The notes beneath the pieces are model-generated. The model worked only from the letters and a program-made list of their open reading frames with translations, was not told where the DNA came from and ran no database searches. A stretch of DNA of 64,000 bases. Source: Umbelopsis ramanniana AG. Its lineage: Eukaryota > Mucoromycota > Umbelopsidomycetes > Umbelopsidales > Umbelopsidaceae. The DNA is taken from contig NW_026252134.1 in NCBI RefSeq assembly GCF_025399195.1, positions 124,001 to 188,000 of the forward strand. The letters run 5' to 3'. Positions 22,601 to 35,956 of the stretch are shown here, in pieces (position 1 is the stretch's first letter; each line of letters begins with the position of its first letter). The translations under genes and the position numbers were made by a program.

Positions 22601-25600
22601 GGCACACCTGGACGAAATGCGGGATTACCAGCTTAAATTGGTTTTCACAAACTTCCAAGCCCGCTGCCGAACGTATTTGAGAAGAAGCTTCAGCCGAAAG
22701 AGAGCAGTACAAGTCGAAAAGATCAAAACTATCCAAAAGAACGCGAGAGTTTTTGTCACCTTGAACAGTTGGGGCTGGTGGCGTCTATACATCAAACTTA
22801 AACCGCTTACGAGCGTAAAAAGGATGGAAGACGACATACAGGAGAAGAAAGACACCATTGAGGAGCTTGAAGCGCGATTACACGAGAAACAAGCGGAATA
22901 TATGAAGTGTGATGATCTTCGTCGCAGTTTGGACCATGAGAAGCTTGAACTCTGCAGGCAGCTAGAATCTGAGCGAAAATTAGCAGAAGACAACTCAGAA
23001 ATACTTCTTCGTGCTCAATATGACCTTTCTGGCACTCTGGAGGAGTTGCAAAAAGTTAACAAGAATCTTCAAATCTGTAAGCAAGAGCTTGAAGACGCAT
23101 CCAAAGCCAATCAAAAGCTTCAAATATTAAAAGTGGACTACACGGTTAGTATTTCATCCATCCCTCAGTATAACACAGTTTGGCTATCTACTGATTTGAA
23201 GTTATAGGCTTCCATTGAAAAGATACAAAATTTGGAAATTCAAAATGCAACATATCAAGCATCAATTCAAACCAAAGACCAGGAATCCACTCAACTTAAA
23301 TGTCAAATTGACGAGCTGACAATGGAAAAAGAGCGCATAGCACAAGACAACCAAATGAACCAAAGTAATTTTTCCATACTCAAAGAAGAGCTTAACGTTG
23401 AGAAGCTCAAGAAGCAGCAATTCATTGAGGAACACACTAAATATCAAGAAGAAATATCAAAACTTCGAGATTTCCTGGAGGCAAAAGTGGATGAAGAAGC
23501 CAAGCAAAGGGAGCTCAGAAATTCGTACGAACAGGAGTTGAAAAATTTGAAGCTACAGCAATCTGTCCACCAGCAAGAAATCCAGCAGCTGCGCATGAAG
23601 AACAAGGATGTCACCACTGAACTGTTCGAAGAGAAGCAGCAACTGCGAGAAGAGATATTCAATTTGGAGAAACAGAGGAGTGAAAGTGAAAAGATGACAA
23701 AGGCACTTAAACTGCAAGTGGAAGAAACTAGCGAGAAATTCGATGTCGCTGAAGCATTCAAAGTGCGAGTTACAAATGAGCTCAAGACGAAGAAATCTGA
23801 AATCTCTGATTTACAAATCATTGTGTCGACTTCTTATGAAAAGATTTCTTTGCTTGAACGCAAGCTGACCGCTGAATTGGGAAAGAACAACGAGATAGAG
23901 GAGCAGAACCATAATTTCCTCGCTTCGTCGGATGTATTGAAGAAGTTAAATACGGAACAAGAGTCTAAGATCAGTCATCTCACCCAAGCACTGTCAGAGA
24001 TGGATTCGACAAATGCAGGCATTAGACAAGAAAATAGTGATATGCAGATCAAAATCTCTGCCTCGGAAGCGGTCAGAAGCAAAGCTGAAAAAGAAATTTT
24101 AGTCGTGAATTCTGAAATTGATCGGCTGAGAGCTCAGCACCGCCAAGAAGTGGAAACTCTTCGAAAATCATTGCAAGAAAATGTGAAGATTAACCAAGAA
24201 GATAGAGATAGTTTTCAAGCTGAAAAAGAAAAGCTGCAAAGTCATATATCTCTAATCGAAAAAGCAAATTGCCGTTTAACTACAGAGGTTGAAGGTTTGC
24301 AATTGGAGTCAGACAGCGAAAAATCGGCATTGAAGCAGGTGCAAACACTCTTAAAGCATACCGAGACACAGAATGAGATGATGAAGATGCAGCTTGGTAA
24401 AGAACAACAGAAGGGAGAAGAAACAGAAAGTGTGGCAAGACAATTACAACACACTGTGGACAGTCTCTTATCTGAAGTTGAAGAAAAGCGTGATCTTGTA
24501 ACCAACCTCCAAAAACGTAAAGATATTGTCGAGCAAGAGCTAGCAGCCTTTGGAATTGAAGCAGGTAAAGATGATAAGGTGACTAACGAGAGCAAGAAAT
24601 TACGCCGACAGCTTGAGCACCGAGTCAAGGAACTTGAAGAAGAGGAGCTGAAACTCAAGGAATCTGTCAAGTTGGCTGAAGTGTCACGGAAGAAGATCGA
24701 GCAGTACGGCATAGACTACAGATTGCAAATGGAACATGAGTTCTCATCAAAAGAAACGGCTTGGCGAGATACAAAACTGTTGCTGATGAAAGAAATAGAT
24801 AAACTGACCGAGAAGTACGATACAGAATTGCAAAAAACCGAAACATTGAAGGATGCCAATGACAAACTTCGAAAAGATTTACATGCACTGGAAGATGGCT
24901 CAAAGGGGAACCAAGATGGTGAAAAGATGAAAAAATTGAAGCAAGTAGAGGCTGAAATTGTAGAATGGAAGCATAAAGCAGAAACTGAAGCAATGGCTAG
25001 AGAAAATTACCAACAAGTTGCAAGCATCTACGAAAGCAAGGCAAAAACACTGCAATCAGAGATTGACCAACAGGAACTAAAATGTGAAGAAGCATCAGCC
25101 ACCTTGAGAAGTGCTCAAAAAGTGATAAATGAACTAGAGCAACATCAGATATCTGATCAAGAAGCTATGGAACTCATGGAGACCAAGAATGCAAGGCTGA
25201 ACGAGCAAGTAGTCCAGCTTCAAGAAGATATCGAGCGCATCAATGATCAGCAGCGTGCGGATCTCGTATCTCGTGAATCCATATCGGACGGATCAGTCAG
25301 ACGGGAGGTTTGGGAAGAGTTCAATGCGAAAAATTCCAAGTTAGAAGAGTCAAAGCGCGCACTTCAAGCACAACTGAGACAATTGCAACAATCAATAGAA
25401 GACTACAGAAGAGACATTGGTCTCATGGAGAAGCAACACCAAGTACTTCAGACTGACTTGGATGATGTTAGAGAACAATTGGAGACCACATCCAGCAGCC
25501 TGGCAAATGAAATGGCTGCGCGAAGAAAAGCTGACACTGACCTTCATGATATGGAAATCAAATTCAGCACCGAAACAGCAAAGGCAAAAGAAAGTGCTGA

Positions 25601-27213
25601 AATTAGTGTCATATACAAAGAAAAAGCAAAAGAGGCCATGGAGAAGTGCGAAGACGCCGAAATTGCTCGTCTACGACTGGAAAAATCTGAAAGCATATTG
25701 AAGACTCAACAACAAGAGTTGATACAGAATCTCGAAAAAGAGCGACTTCACCGCAAGGAAGCGGACTCCAAATTGGCGGTCCTAGAGGTCCAACTGAGAG
25801 AAATGGAAAGCAACATAGATGATCTTACCATTGACAAAGAATCATTATCGAGTGCTCGTAAACGTCTTGGTGAAGAGTTGAGAATGGAGCGAGAACGGTA
25901 TGGCAAAGAAAAAGAGGAATGGGCTCAAGCAGATGATAGCAGTCGACGAAAATATCAACGTGAGTTGAATAATACAGCCAGCGAGCTTGAAGAACAAAAA
26001 GAAACCATAAAGCGGCTACAATCTGAAAACCGAGAACAAGTTTGCACCGTAGAAGAATTGAACATTAGGCTGCAAGAGGAAACAGCTGGCAACGCTATGT
26101 GGAGGCGAGATAAAGAAAGGCTCGAAGGAAGGATATCGGATTTGTTTGAAACACTTCAGTTGATTCAGGACGAGCGAGAAGACATTAAAGAAGACCTGGA
26201 AGCTATAAGTGTTAAAAATAGCGATACGCAGAACGCATTATTGGAAAGCGAAATTCAGAGAACCGAATTGGAGCAACGTTGTCGTTTACTCCAAAAGAAG
26301 ATTATCGAAGAGGAGGACCACAATCAAATAGAAAAGAAGAACCAACAAGTGTTCAAACGCACTATACAAAATCTTTCTGCGGAAATTGAAGAGCTCAAAA
26401 CGAGGATGGATGAAAGACATGATGCTCAAATTGAAGCCAAAAACCAGGCGCAGAAAGCGGAGCTCCTCATTATCGAAGCTCATAATGAGACCTCTCGTCT
26501 GCTCAAATCCAATGATGAGCTTAAACAACAAAAAGTAAGAATATATCGAGAGGTCGTGAGACGGTACTTCAAGGTTTTAAATGCATTTTGCTTCTAGTCA
26601 TCTCTGGAGAAGCAACTTCAAGAACTACAGAAATTCAACATGGACGATGTGCAACTGGGAAGTGAAGCGACTCGAGATGCTCCAGCTGGCAGTCGAATCG
26701 AAGATATAAAGGCTCAGTTGGAACTAGAAGCTAAATTCAAGATTGAAACTACAAGGACCATTCGTAATAATGAGCGTGTTATAGAATCTCAAAAAAAGGC
26801 ATTGAAAGAGAACGAAGAGCAGATTAGTCAACAGCAATTGGACATAATTGCCGCAGACCAGCGAGTGCAAGGCTTGAGGTCAGAGCTTGATGACCTGGTA
26901 AGTATGTTCAGCATTGAAACTGCGAACAACATTGTTTGAGTAATTTTTGGTACTGGTGTTTCAGTTTGTGTCTGAAGCCAAGAACCGTGGTTTGCTACGA
27001 TCTGCAGAGCGAGAAGCGAAGGAAGCGCTTGAACGAGTGGCTCGACTGGAACGAGAGCTCGAAAAATTCAAAATGCGAGGCTTGGATAGGTCAATGACCG
27101 CTAGCCCTAGTTTCATGGCGTTGGATAGATCTATGTCGTCCAGTCCAGGAATTTTGAGAAAAGATAAATCAGTACCTGGAAGCCCTGGTCTTTCAATGCT
27201 GGATTTAGTTTAG
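19647..27213 (+). CDS. MYO1: Class II (conventional) myosin heavy chain
   Basis: Fourteen exons: 19647-19874, 19934-20077, 20141-20325, 20387-20561, 20618-20777, 20845-20948, 21014-21424, 21491-21667, 21725-21929, 21992-22524, 22599-23144, 23208-26534, 26598-26897, 26965-27213; 2247 residues. Motor: SH3-like N-terminal part with WVWLED, P-loop GESGAGKT (187-194), switch I NKNSSRF (238-244), switch [11 protein letters not shown] (461-469), actin-site [14 protein letters not shown]1 helix [11 protein letters not shown]. Two degenerate IQ-like segments follow (about 775-850), then about 1350 residues of heptad-repeat coiled coil and a non-helical tailpiece. Such myosins drive cytokinesis. A 3.3-kb exon encodes most of the rod. 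The tail ends with three DRSM/DKSV...SP repeats (2205-2247). An alternative ATG is at 19656. Symbol follows budding yeast use. Confidence 0.95.
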
Positions 27214-27294
27214 TATCGTTTTATTTTCAAAAGTAATGTAAAAAAAGAATACACTGTCTATATCGAAATCTATGCAATACGTCCATCAAACCAA

Positions 27295-30200
27295 TCAAAA
27301 GTAGTATGATGGTGCTTTGGCGTTAGAAGAGCCACTGAGGTCTAACTTATCTGAAATGACCTGCCGCTCTTGTTCGGAATCTAGCACTGTGAGGGTATCT
27401 CGCGTTAAAGCCTGTTGGTCAGGGCTAAGTAGCGGCCGGCATTTGACTATGTACTTGTGATCGTCTGTCCTCTTCTTCCAATTCTTTATAGTCGCCTTAC
27501 CGGCCTTTCTGGCAGCCTGTATCAATCGTTTTCTCTGCGGATCATTGCAAATGCCTTCAATGATGTGTGACATGAGAATCCAAATAGTCTCCCGTAGCTT
27601 TTCGTCTTTGAGCAGAGCTTTGGCATGTGCCAATAGGTTCAAAGTAATGACACTCAAGTTGACATATGAAACCATTGTGGGCGAGTACGGTGGGAACATC
27701 AGTTCTCTTGGCTGGTGGGCTGTCATCTGTACATCCTGTTGCTCATTGCTCATTGCTATATACATATTAATGGCATCATCCAATGCATCCGTCCCGTTAT
27801 GACCCAATTTGTCTTCAGACCGTGATTGAAAAGACGGTTCGGGTGGAAGATTATGAAGCTCTGGCATTACTTGTCGCAAGTAGTCTGAAAATGGTTGACG
27901 TTGGAGTTCTGCTACCTGCAGTCGGTTATCTGCTAGAATATCTGACCAGTTTCTCAACGACTATGGAGGCAAATTTAGTTAGTTCTAACATTTATGATTG
28001 TTGGAGGAACTGATATTTCGACTTCCACGATACATGCCTGGATGACTCTCATAATACTAGCCACAAAGTAAGTTACGTGGTTGTCGTTACTATCTTTTGC
28101 TGAAGCTGCCGAAGTGTTTCCTTCTGAGTTGTCTGATTGGTTGCTCAATAGTGTCGACGTGCTTAGCAAAAGCTTCGAATACATGATGGAGTGAAGTGCT
28201 CGCAGATCTGCAAATACAACATTATGTCAGTACTGTCATCCCTTGTAAAATTGTATCTTGTCAATTCTAACCTTCATGTTCAAGGTCTTTCACCATCCTA
28301 TTCATATATTCGCTATCATAGTCATAGTTTCGCACCATTTCCGGAATGTTGGGCAGATCAAATAATTTTCCCAGAAAATCAATGAGAAGTCTCTTGTATT
28401 CCGACAAAACGCTCATGGTTCTGCTAGGTAATAGTGCTTGATACATCCCGGTCGCAAAATGGACACTCCTATCAGGGTGCAGCTTTCCTGTTGTATATAT
28501 TGTAGAACTGGATAATTTCTGCAATAGAATGTTTAATAAATAGGAATCACCTTGTAGTAGATTTTTTTGTTAGATTCAGGTTGCCTACCTTTATGACGGT
28601 GCTGTGTATGTAAGAAGTCGATTTGCAAGCCATCATTAGCTGCGTCCATTTGTTGCTTTCATCACTGCCTCCGTCATAGTATACAATGGGTCCACCAAAG
28701 CCTTCAAGAAATTCCTTGAGATGATTGGGAAGAGTCATTGAAGGGGTATCCGAAGCTAGACCCTGGGCAACATTGCTGAAGAATGGGTATAATCTAAGCT
28801 GTAGATCCCAACCTAGAAAATAGCATGAGCAGAATGAGTGCTTGTTCTCATGGTTATACAAAGATAAGATAATATCACTTACAGAAGCAAGAAGATTTGT
28901 CAATGAGGGTATCGATGCTCCCGGCCATATCTGTCAATGTCAACAGTGTTTCCTTTGATCGCTTCGGCTTTTGATCACGCTCATTGATATAGTCCTCGGA
29001 GATAGTCACAAGTGCTTCCAAAGCAAAAATGCAAGCTTCCCAATCGACAAATTTCATATGTACATGTAGGGTGTCCTTGTCACTGCTGGGCTTGTCCAGA
29101 TTGTGTGCTCGAGTTGAGAGCAGCATCGCCAGATAGGCTAATATTTGAACCCAGTTCAAACGCTTCAAGAGATCGGCTGCATAATATTTGCGAGCATGTC
29201 CGCCTTGATTGTTTTGGAGTTGTACTGCATCAAATCCAGATTTCATGCTGTCTCTATCCTGATTGCCTTCTTCAAAGTGCATGCCAAGTGTTATGGATAT
29301 CAATTGTATAAACGCCGGCAGCGCGGCAGCGCGTACGGAAGTGGACGTTATAGCCTTTGAAAGCTCTGGAATGAGGCAAAATTGATAGTATGGAACAAGG
29401 TCAAGCAGTGCTTGACCATTTGTATGAGGTTGAGTAGCCGTAGAAAGCTACAATGAAATTGCATGGATTTTAACATGGTTACTCTATTTTATGGAGTAAA
29501 TAGGCTGCAGCTTACCTTCGCCCATTGACAAACCAAATCCACATAGTTTCGGCGTGAAGTGGGAGTTTCCAGCATACGTATTACCTCGTCGCTGCTGAGG
29601 ACATCTATAAGGAGTGTACTGTTGTCTGGGCCAGTAATGAGAGAACAAATTCCCCCAGACATTTGAAGAATGTGTCCGATCGCCGTAGTTTGGCCTCTAT
29701 TGCGAATGCAATTCATCACCAAATGGCTCACCACAGAGTATGGCATAACAACGGATATCTGAGAGACGTCAGAAAGAACCTTCGGTGGAAAATTCATCAT
29801 ATATAAGTTCTCTTACCGTACAAAGCTTCTCAATAATGAGGCGATCGGTATGGTGTTCAGAAGTTTCATCTACCTCTCCAGTTTCGCTCACCTCGACAAT
29901 CTGATTGCAAACTATTTTGAGTTCGTTTTCATATGCCAGGAGAGTAGATCGAGACCACACTGAAAACGTCTCGAATAGAATATAGAGACTCTCGGAGTCC
30001 TCATTACGACTAAATAACATTATATATGCATAAAAAGGTGAATAATGGCGTAACAAACTGCATCTAAATGTCACCATTTCTTACCTAGAGTAATGTACTT
30101 GGTTCCGAAAGTTAAACCTTTCCTCCAAATCGGTTATGGAGTTGAATACTGCCATAAATACTTCACAGAGTGCCTAAATATCGCATAATATTTAGGGACT

Positions 30201-31987
30201 GCCACCAAATATATACTAGAAAGTATCTTCTTTCCATACCTGAATTTCGTCGCTTTCTATCAGATCGTCTGTCTGTAGGTGTATTTTGATGATATAAACC
30301 AGACGCTCAAAGAATTTCCAGTATAGCTTTTCTGAAGCGATAGCAGTACATATCTCATGCCATATTTGTGATCCAGGCTCAATATAACTACCTCAAATCT
30401 TGGTGAATATTGGTAATTATGATGAACCGATATTTGAAAATACCTACCTGAACACCACGTCTTGATAATCCACAGCCAATTCCAAGAACGATTTCCATCC
30501 GGGTAAGTGATTACGAATCCGGTACAAACATTCTTCTACACAATGCCCCAGTGTACTATGGCTTTCTGCGTGAAATGAAAAAGGGTGTCTCTGACTGTAT
30601 GTTTTGGTTGTAACGCCATTTTCATTGGTAGATCCAGGAATGGCATCAATAACAAAGTTGTCGAATGGGCAATTCATAGCTATCTTCTTGTAAATCAGAA
30701 TAAAGGAAGCAAGGTGTTTGTTTGCTATTTGATGTTCTTTCGCTGGATCAGTACTGGAATTGTCTCTGAATCTGGCAAATATAACATTAGAATTGGAACA
30801 CACATTGAAAACATGGCCATATTAACTCATCGTACTTGGTAAAATCTTGCTTTGTTAAGGATATGCATTGCTTATTCTTATATGTCGTTTGCAGCTTTTG
30901 AAGTTCTTCCTCGCAAATCTTATGAATATCCATCAGGCGGCAATCTGTCGAAATGTCATTACAAATTATCTTTCGTAATTTACAACCATCTCAAATACTT
31001 ACCTTTTGAAGAATCAATGAGTTGTCTAAGTCGCATCCAGAACAACTTCTGCCACGGTTGACTATGTGGCGTTTGCATGCTGTCATTATTTGCACTGGCT
31101 TTCATAAGTTGGTTCAACAAATTTTGGAGGATGTCTGGGATGGGTTTCGTAACATCAGAGCTTGCTGTCGCCGTCGTCATGCCCACAATGAGGGATTTCA
31201 GTAGTGTCAGCAACGCACTGGAAATATATGCTAGGGAAAAAAGTCAACTGTCTGCTATCTGCGTGAATGTGGATAAAGTTTCAAAGGCTGTAGGCTTACC
31301 ATTGAAACTTCTTTGCAAGAAAGTCATTATTGTCGTCTCGCATTTCTCGATTCGCTGGCGCACCGGTAAATTGGCACATACAATCAAGTAGATGGCGATG
31401 TATGCGTTGTCGCTGTCATCTTTAAGACAAATTCCTCCCAATGTCTCGAGAATATCTATGGCGAGCTGTAAAGGATGATGTATTAAGTTAACGTTCGCTG
31501 GTAGGAATCGAAGGCACAAAAGACAAATGGTCAACCTCTGGTGGAAGTGTGTACACAGTTACAGCTAGCTGCTGCCACAGATTGAATTTGTTCAATAACT
31601 GATAATATTCGATTGTTTTCAATCCGTTGCGGTGGTGAAATTTAGCGTAAGGTCGATAAGATCCTGCAACATTCAATGTTTTATTAAGTTTGCGTGAACA
31701 TGATTTTCTGACTGTTGGGACTAATTGATAGCTACCGGTATTTTGTTGCCATGCTCGAAATAGGACTTTATGAAGTTCCTGTTCAAAGCTGACTCCATCC
31801 AAACGCTGTCTGGTGTGTTCTACTTCCTGGGCTAATAGCGAAATCACGGTGTGACTAGAATGGAAGTGTCAAAATAAGAATGGATTGGCGATCGAAAGTT
31901 CAGTACTATGCGTATGTACCTGATCTGATCTGGGTCGCCTGAATGGTTGTTCGTAGCAACATGCTCCAACACGCCTTCGACATCAGA
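27295..31987 (-). CDS. Large helical-repeat-like protein, unidentified
   Basis: A long minus-strand gene of many exons; I could not resolve them all. At the 5' side I can join 31987-31920, 31854-31736, 31663-31536, 31465-31300 and an exon starting at 31230. The last exon, from about 27957, ends with the stop at 27295. The first true exon, upstream of 31987, is not found; an intron acceptor precedes SDVEGVLEH. The product should be roughly 1200-1300 residues, mostly amphipathic helix pairs typical of HEAT/ARM-type solenoids, ending in a basic segment (IQAARKAGKATIKNWKKR). No motif gives a family. Exportin/importin-like or Nup188/Nup205-like scaffolds are possible by architecture only. It converges on the myosin gene, with 81 bases between stops. 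Confidence 0.6.
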
Positions 31988-32382
31988 CTGTTAATGTAAT
32001 TAAGATAAGCATACATTGCTTTTCCATAAGTCGATTGCAGGAATCGCAGACTAAAACGACGTGCCTTCAGTAAAATATTCATAGCATGCAACTTCGTGAA
32101 TCATCGATGTCCAGATCGAGAATCCGTCGGTTTCTTAAAAAATGGGGAATTCAAACATTTTTATTTTCATATCCCTTCCAGGCAAAAGAAAGCGAAAATC
32201 AAAGTTTTGAAATAGGAATTGTAAAAATACAGTATGAAAGATGAAGAAATGATGATACAAAAGAGGTAAAAAGCCTTGCTTGTCATGAAGATAATGAATG
32301 CCGATGTACAAATATCACAGCCAGCAGCTGGCTGTAAATACTCATTGGTGAGATAAAATCTATCAGAGGATGGTGATTAATA

Positions 32383-33074
32383 CTACTCTTCGTCTTGCGT
32401 CAGTTCTAAGACCTCTTGTATAGCTCTCATGACCTGCAGAAGTTATACCAATAATTAGCCTGTTGATGGGGTAGTATCGTTTCTAGTAAATATTAGCTGG
32501 CCTTACCAATTTGATGTTGGCTCTAATCTTGGCCGCTTCCTGGGTTTGTTTTTCGGCGCGATTTTGTAGTTGCTGGGTCTTCTTTTCAATGAATTCCAAA
32601 GCTTCTTTCAGTGTCATTTGAACATGAAAACCGAATCCAACATTGATATAGATAAATTTGGTATCGGGACTAACAAAAGATTAAGGCTATCAGTCGTATG
32701 CGCGATATCATATTCATGCAAGTAATCGAAAGCAGCCTACATTTTAGCTTGAACATAGAAATTGGAGCCCAAATCGACCTTTGTCTTCATTTCCTTTAAA
32801 TCATTGCTTTGAATCGTCTCAATCTGCGATTTCAACTTTAGACTATACAAAGGATAAGCATGCGCAAAGCGTCGTTTAGAATCATGGTGAGAGGTTTCTT
32901 TTTTTTTTTGTTCTTTTTACAATTACATAATAATACAGACTACTCGGAGGTGAGATCGTAAAGCGAATCTCTAGCGTCTAGGGTTGCTTTGAGATCTGGT
33001 TTCAGCTTTTCGTTAACGAATTGATCATATTTGTTTAAGATCGAAGCAAGACTCGTTGAATCACTGGTTTCCAT
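32383..33074 (-). CDS. UXT: UXT-like prefoldin alpha-family subunit
   Basis: Four exons: 33074-32944, 32842-32741, 32669-32507, 32433-32383; 148 residues (human UXT is 157). The fold is coiled coil, beta hairpins, coiled coil: N-terminal helix with NKYDQFVNEKLKPDL, the central VDLGSNFYVQAKIPDTKFIY, GFGFHVQMTLKEALEFI, then a long charged helix. VDLG.NF and VPDT.. in the middle are distinctive for UXT/ART-27, a partner in the URI-prefoldin (R2TP/PAQosome-linked) complex, rather than canonical prefoldin 5. It lies 89 bases downstream of the TFIIH p62 gene on the same strand. Confidence 0.85.
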
Positions 33075-33163
33075 GAAGGTCGCTGTTCTTGATCATTCCA
33101 ATGAGTTGTGGTGAGGTTGGAAAAATTGCCCTTTATCCACTTTTGCAAGTCACATCGGCGGGG

Positions 33164-35684
33164 TCATTTCCGTGGAGGTGGTCGTTTTTCTGCAGACTTC
33201 AATGCAGTGTCCACCGCCTTTATGACCGGACTAAGAGCCTGAAATGAAATGGTTGTCAGAGTTTAAGCTTAATGTAGAATTTGGAGAGCTTTTAAGTGTT
33301 ACTTACATGTTTAACGGCGTCCAGATTGGCTTTGAAGCTATTGGCAGTGATCAGTACCTCAGACATCTTGTCCTTTTGCCGTTTAAGACTGTCAACCATG
33401 CGTCTATTCTTTTCTGCTTTATAGGGCACAAAAGATGACCAGAAGTGCCGTAATATTTCATTAGTGGTGCTATGATAATCTATCATTTTCTGCTGAACCT
33501 GCGCCGGTAGCTTTAAGTCTGCGAAAATGGGGTGGTTATGACTTTCCAACGGCACTTATAATCACACGTGTGCGCGAAAACCAACCTGGATCCATAGATT
33601 GGTTTATATTTTTGTGCTTGATAATTTCTGTTAATGAGCCAGTTACGTTGACCGCCGCACGAGGTGTCATCAGTTGCTTAAATGATTCGTCAACATTACT
33701 TATGCTTACAAGTTCAAGTGTTTCAAAAAAAGCAAAGTACCTTTGTAAGATCTGGCTCAAAATGACTGAATTGTTCGCTAAAGGACGACAAGATAGATGA
33801 AGCATTCTAAAGCACATAGAAATATTTAGCGTCAAATTGTTTGATGATAGGTCAATCAGCGGTACACGTACGCCATTCGCAAGTGGGTGTTGATCTTGGC
33901 TGCGACTTTGACTTTCAAAGTAGCGACGCGTATCTTGTATGTCAAGGACCGTTCGAGAAAATGGTTGTTCATCCATAAGATCACTTATTATGATTTCGCT
34001 GGTGACATCGTCCTGGATGATATGGAATTACAGTGAGTTGGCATTGCCCTATCCAGCCCAATAAGTTATATCCAACTAACCTCTTTATCATCCGCAGCAT
34101 CTCTCCGCCTTTTTCTAAAGCAAGCATGGTTAGCATACTTGGAAAATCGCACTTAACGAAACAAAAAAAATAAAATAGCTTACGTTGGAACTTCCAAGAC
34201 TCGCATCGCATGTCGGTTGAATCTTCGAATAAGTGGCAAATTCTTCGATCCTGGCCTCATAGTGAAATCTGGCGCATTGCCACTCTATGAACGTTCATGC
34301 GGACATGAAATAGTGAGACATGCTTTCAAGAAGGTGGTTATTCTGTTATAAACCAGATCCAAATTACCTCGTTATGATCTTCAGCAGTAGCACTCAAATC
34401 AATCGTCTTTTTGAAGTGATTGTATTCAGCCAGACTAGGTGCGTTGAGATTTTCTATGGATGGGAGGCCAGGTTGAGTAAATGTGCATTATGCAATAGCG
34501 AATCAATAGAGTACCTACCTGCATCTTCCTCTCTCAAGCATTTATCAAAGACATCATCTGCAACTGCATTGGTGGAACGATTGCCAGTCCGAGTCCTATG
34601 GAAGAATTCAGACGCCAAGAATCTTCTCCAAAAGTTGTGTTCAGACAATTTATCAGGAACATTTGCATCATACGCTCGTTTAACTTGAATCAAGAAGAAT
34701 GATGCGAAAACATAATGTCAGTCTCTGAACAATGGTATGATCCATAAAAGGACTGCAATTCGAACCTGATGGGTACTGTGCAAAGATATCATGAATAATC
34801 TGACTTGTCAGTGTATATTTGACATCACTTCCTTCTTGTTGGCCCGGTCTCAATTCCACCATTTTGGAAGATTTTCCTTTCTGTTGACCCTCTTTCGACG
34901 CTGCATCTTTTTTCATTTGCTGCAATGTATATACAGAGTGATCAATGTCTGTTCGAATAAAGCAAATAGGGCAGACATGCAGATAAATGGCCATACCTGA
35001 CGGATCTTTTGGACATATGGACTTTCCCAGAACTCCTCTTCTGTCACATTTTTGCCATTGATGACTAGCTCTGAATGTAAAGTGTGGAGTTCTTTGTTCG
35101 TAGAAAGCAATTGTCGTCGATTCGTTATCTCTTCTTGTCTTGATACATTGAGATTGGGCGATAGAGCGGCTGGAGTAGCTCCATTGGACGGGGTCAAGGT
35201 AGTTGTTGGTGTGGATGGCGCAGGTGTCGAGGCCACAGAGCTTACAGGTGAGTCGTTTGTCAGCGTAGCAACAGAAGCAGGAGTTGCAGACTTATCCCCA
35301 GCCAACTGGCGTGCTCTCGCCATAGATTCACTGACGAAAGCCTTGATTGCTTCGCGTTCCGCAAGCGCTCGAGACGATTCGAACATGAACACAAAGCTTT
35401 TAGGATCGGGCGGATTGGTGACGATCTTTAGCTTGACGTTCTTATCAGTTGCCGGCGACTGCATCTGAACTATAAATGAGCAAGACAGTTAGCATAGCGC
35501 TTGATCTTTGGGGAAATGGGCACAGAATCGCACCTTGAATGTCACCATATGGCACAGCAGGGTGCAGCTGGCGCGATCCACTTTGCTGCCATGCTACTCG
35601 TCGACTGGTGGCAAACAAGGTACCATCCTTCTTTTTGTACTTTGTGTTTGCACGTAAGACGAGTTGCTCGTCAGGCTCCCACAT
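33164..35684 (-). CDS. TFB1: TFIIH core subunit p62/TFB1
   Basis: Ten exons: 35684-35534, 35469-34997, 34919-34766, 34683-34519, 34453-34368, 34284-34184, 34114-34081, 34012-33586, 33518-33307, 33238-33164; 625 residues (yeast 642). It is a structural subunit of TFIIH, used in RNA polymerase II initiation and nucleotide-excision repair. The N-terminus is a PH domain (ANTKYKKKDGTLFATSRRVAWQ). Two BSD domains follow: VTEEEFWESPYVQ and LSEHNFWRRFLASEFFHR. NFTMRPG..LPLIRRFNRHA is a further conserved block in the family. The C-terminal part forms a helical bundle. I start at the ATG of MWEPDEQ. A Ser/Thr/Pro linker sits between PH and BSD1. Confidence 0.93.
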
Positions 35685-35956
35685 TCGCAATACTTCGAAA
35701 GAGGGGGACGGGTAAGAAAGCTCAGCAGCTTAAATTCAGTTCATGTTTTAAAATTTCCAAATCAGTTATTGACTGTCAATTCCCAGTTCGTTGGTTGTAT
35801 TCTTTCACATCGTCGACGTTCAAGTGCAAGATATTTTTTATATACAAATCGCCATCCCTCTGCTCGTCTTAAACAGAAATAGCATGTTCAAAATGGAACA
35901 GAAGACAATGAATTATGCACAAAATATGCCAGTTAATGTTTTTTTTTTCGACCCCA

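Noticed and set aside
23262-26531. Many minus-strand open frames inside the myosin rod exon
   Set aside because: Antisense of biased coiled-coil codons; serine/leucine-rich and lacking splice or family features.
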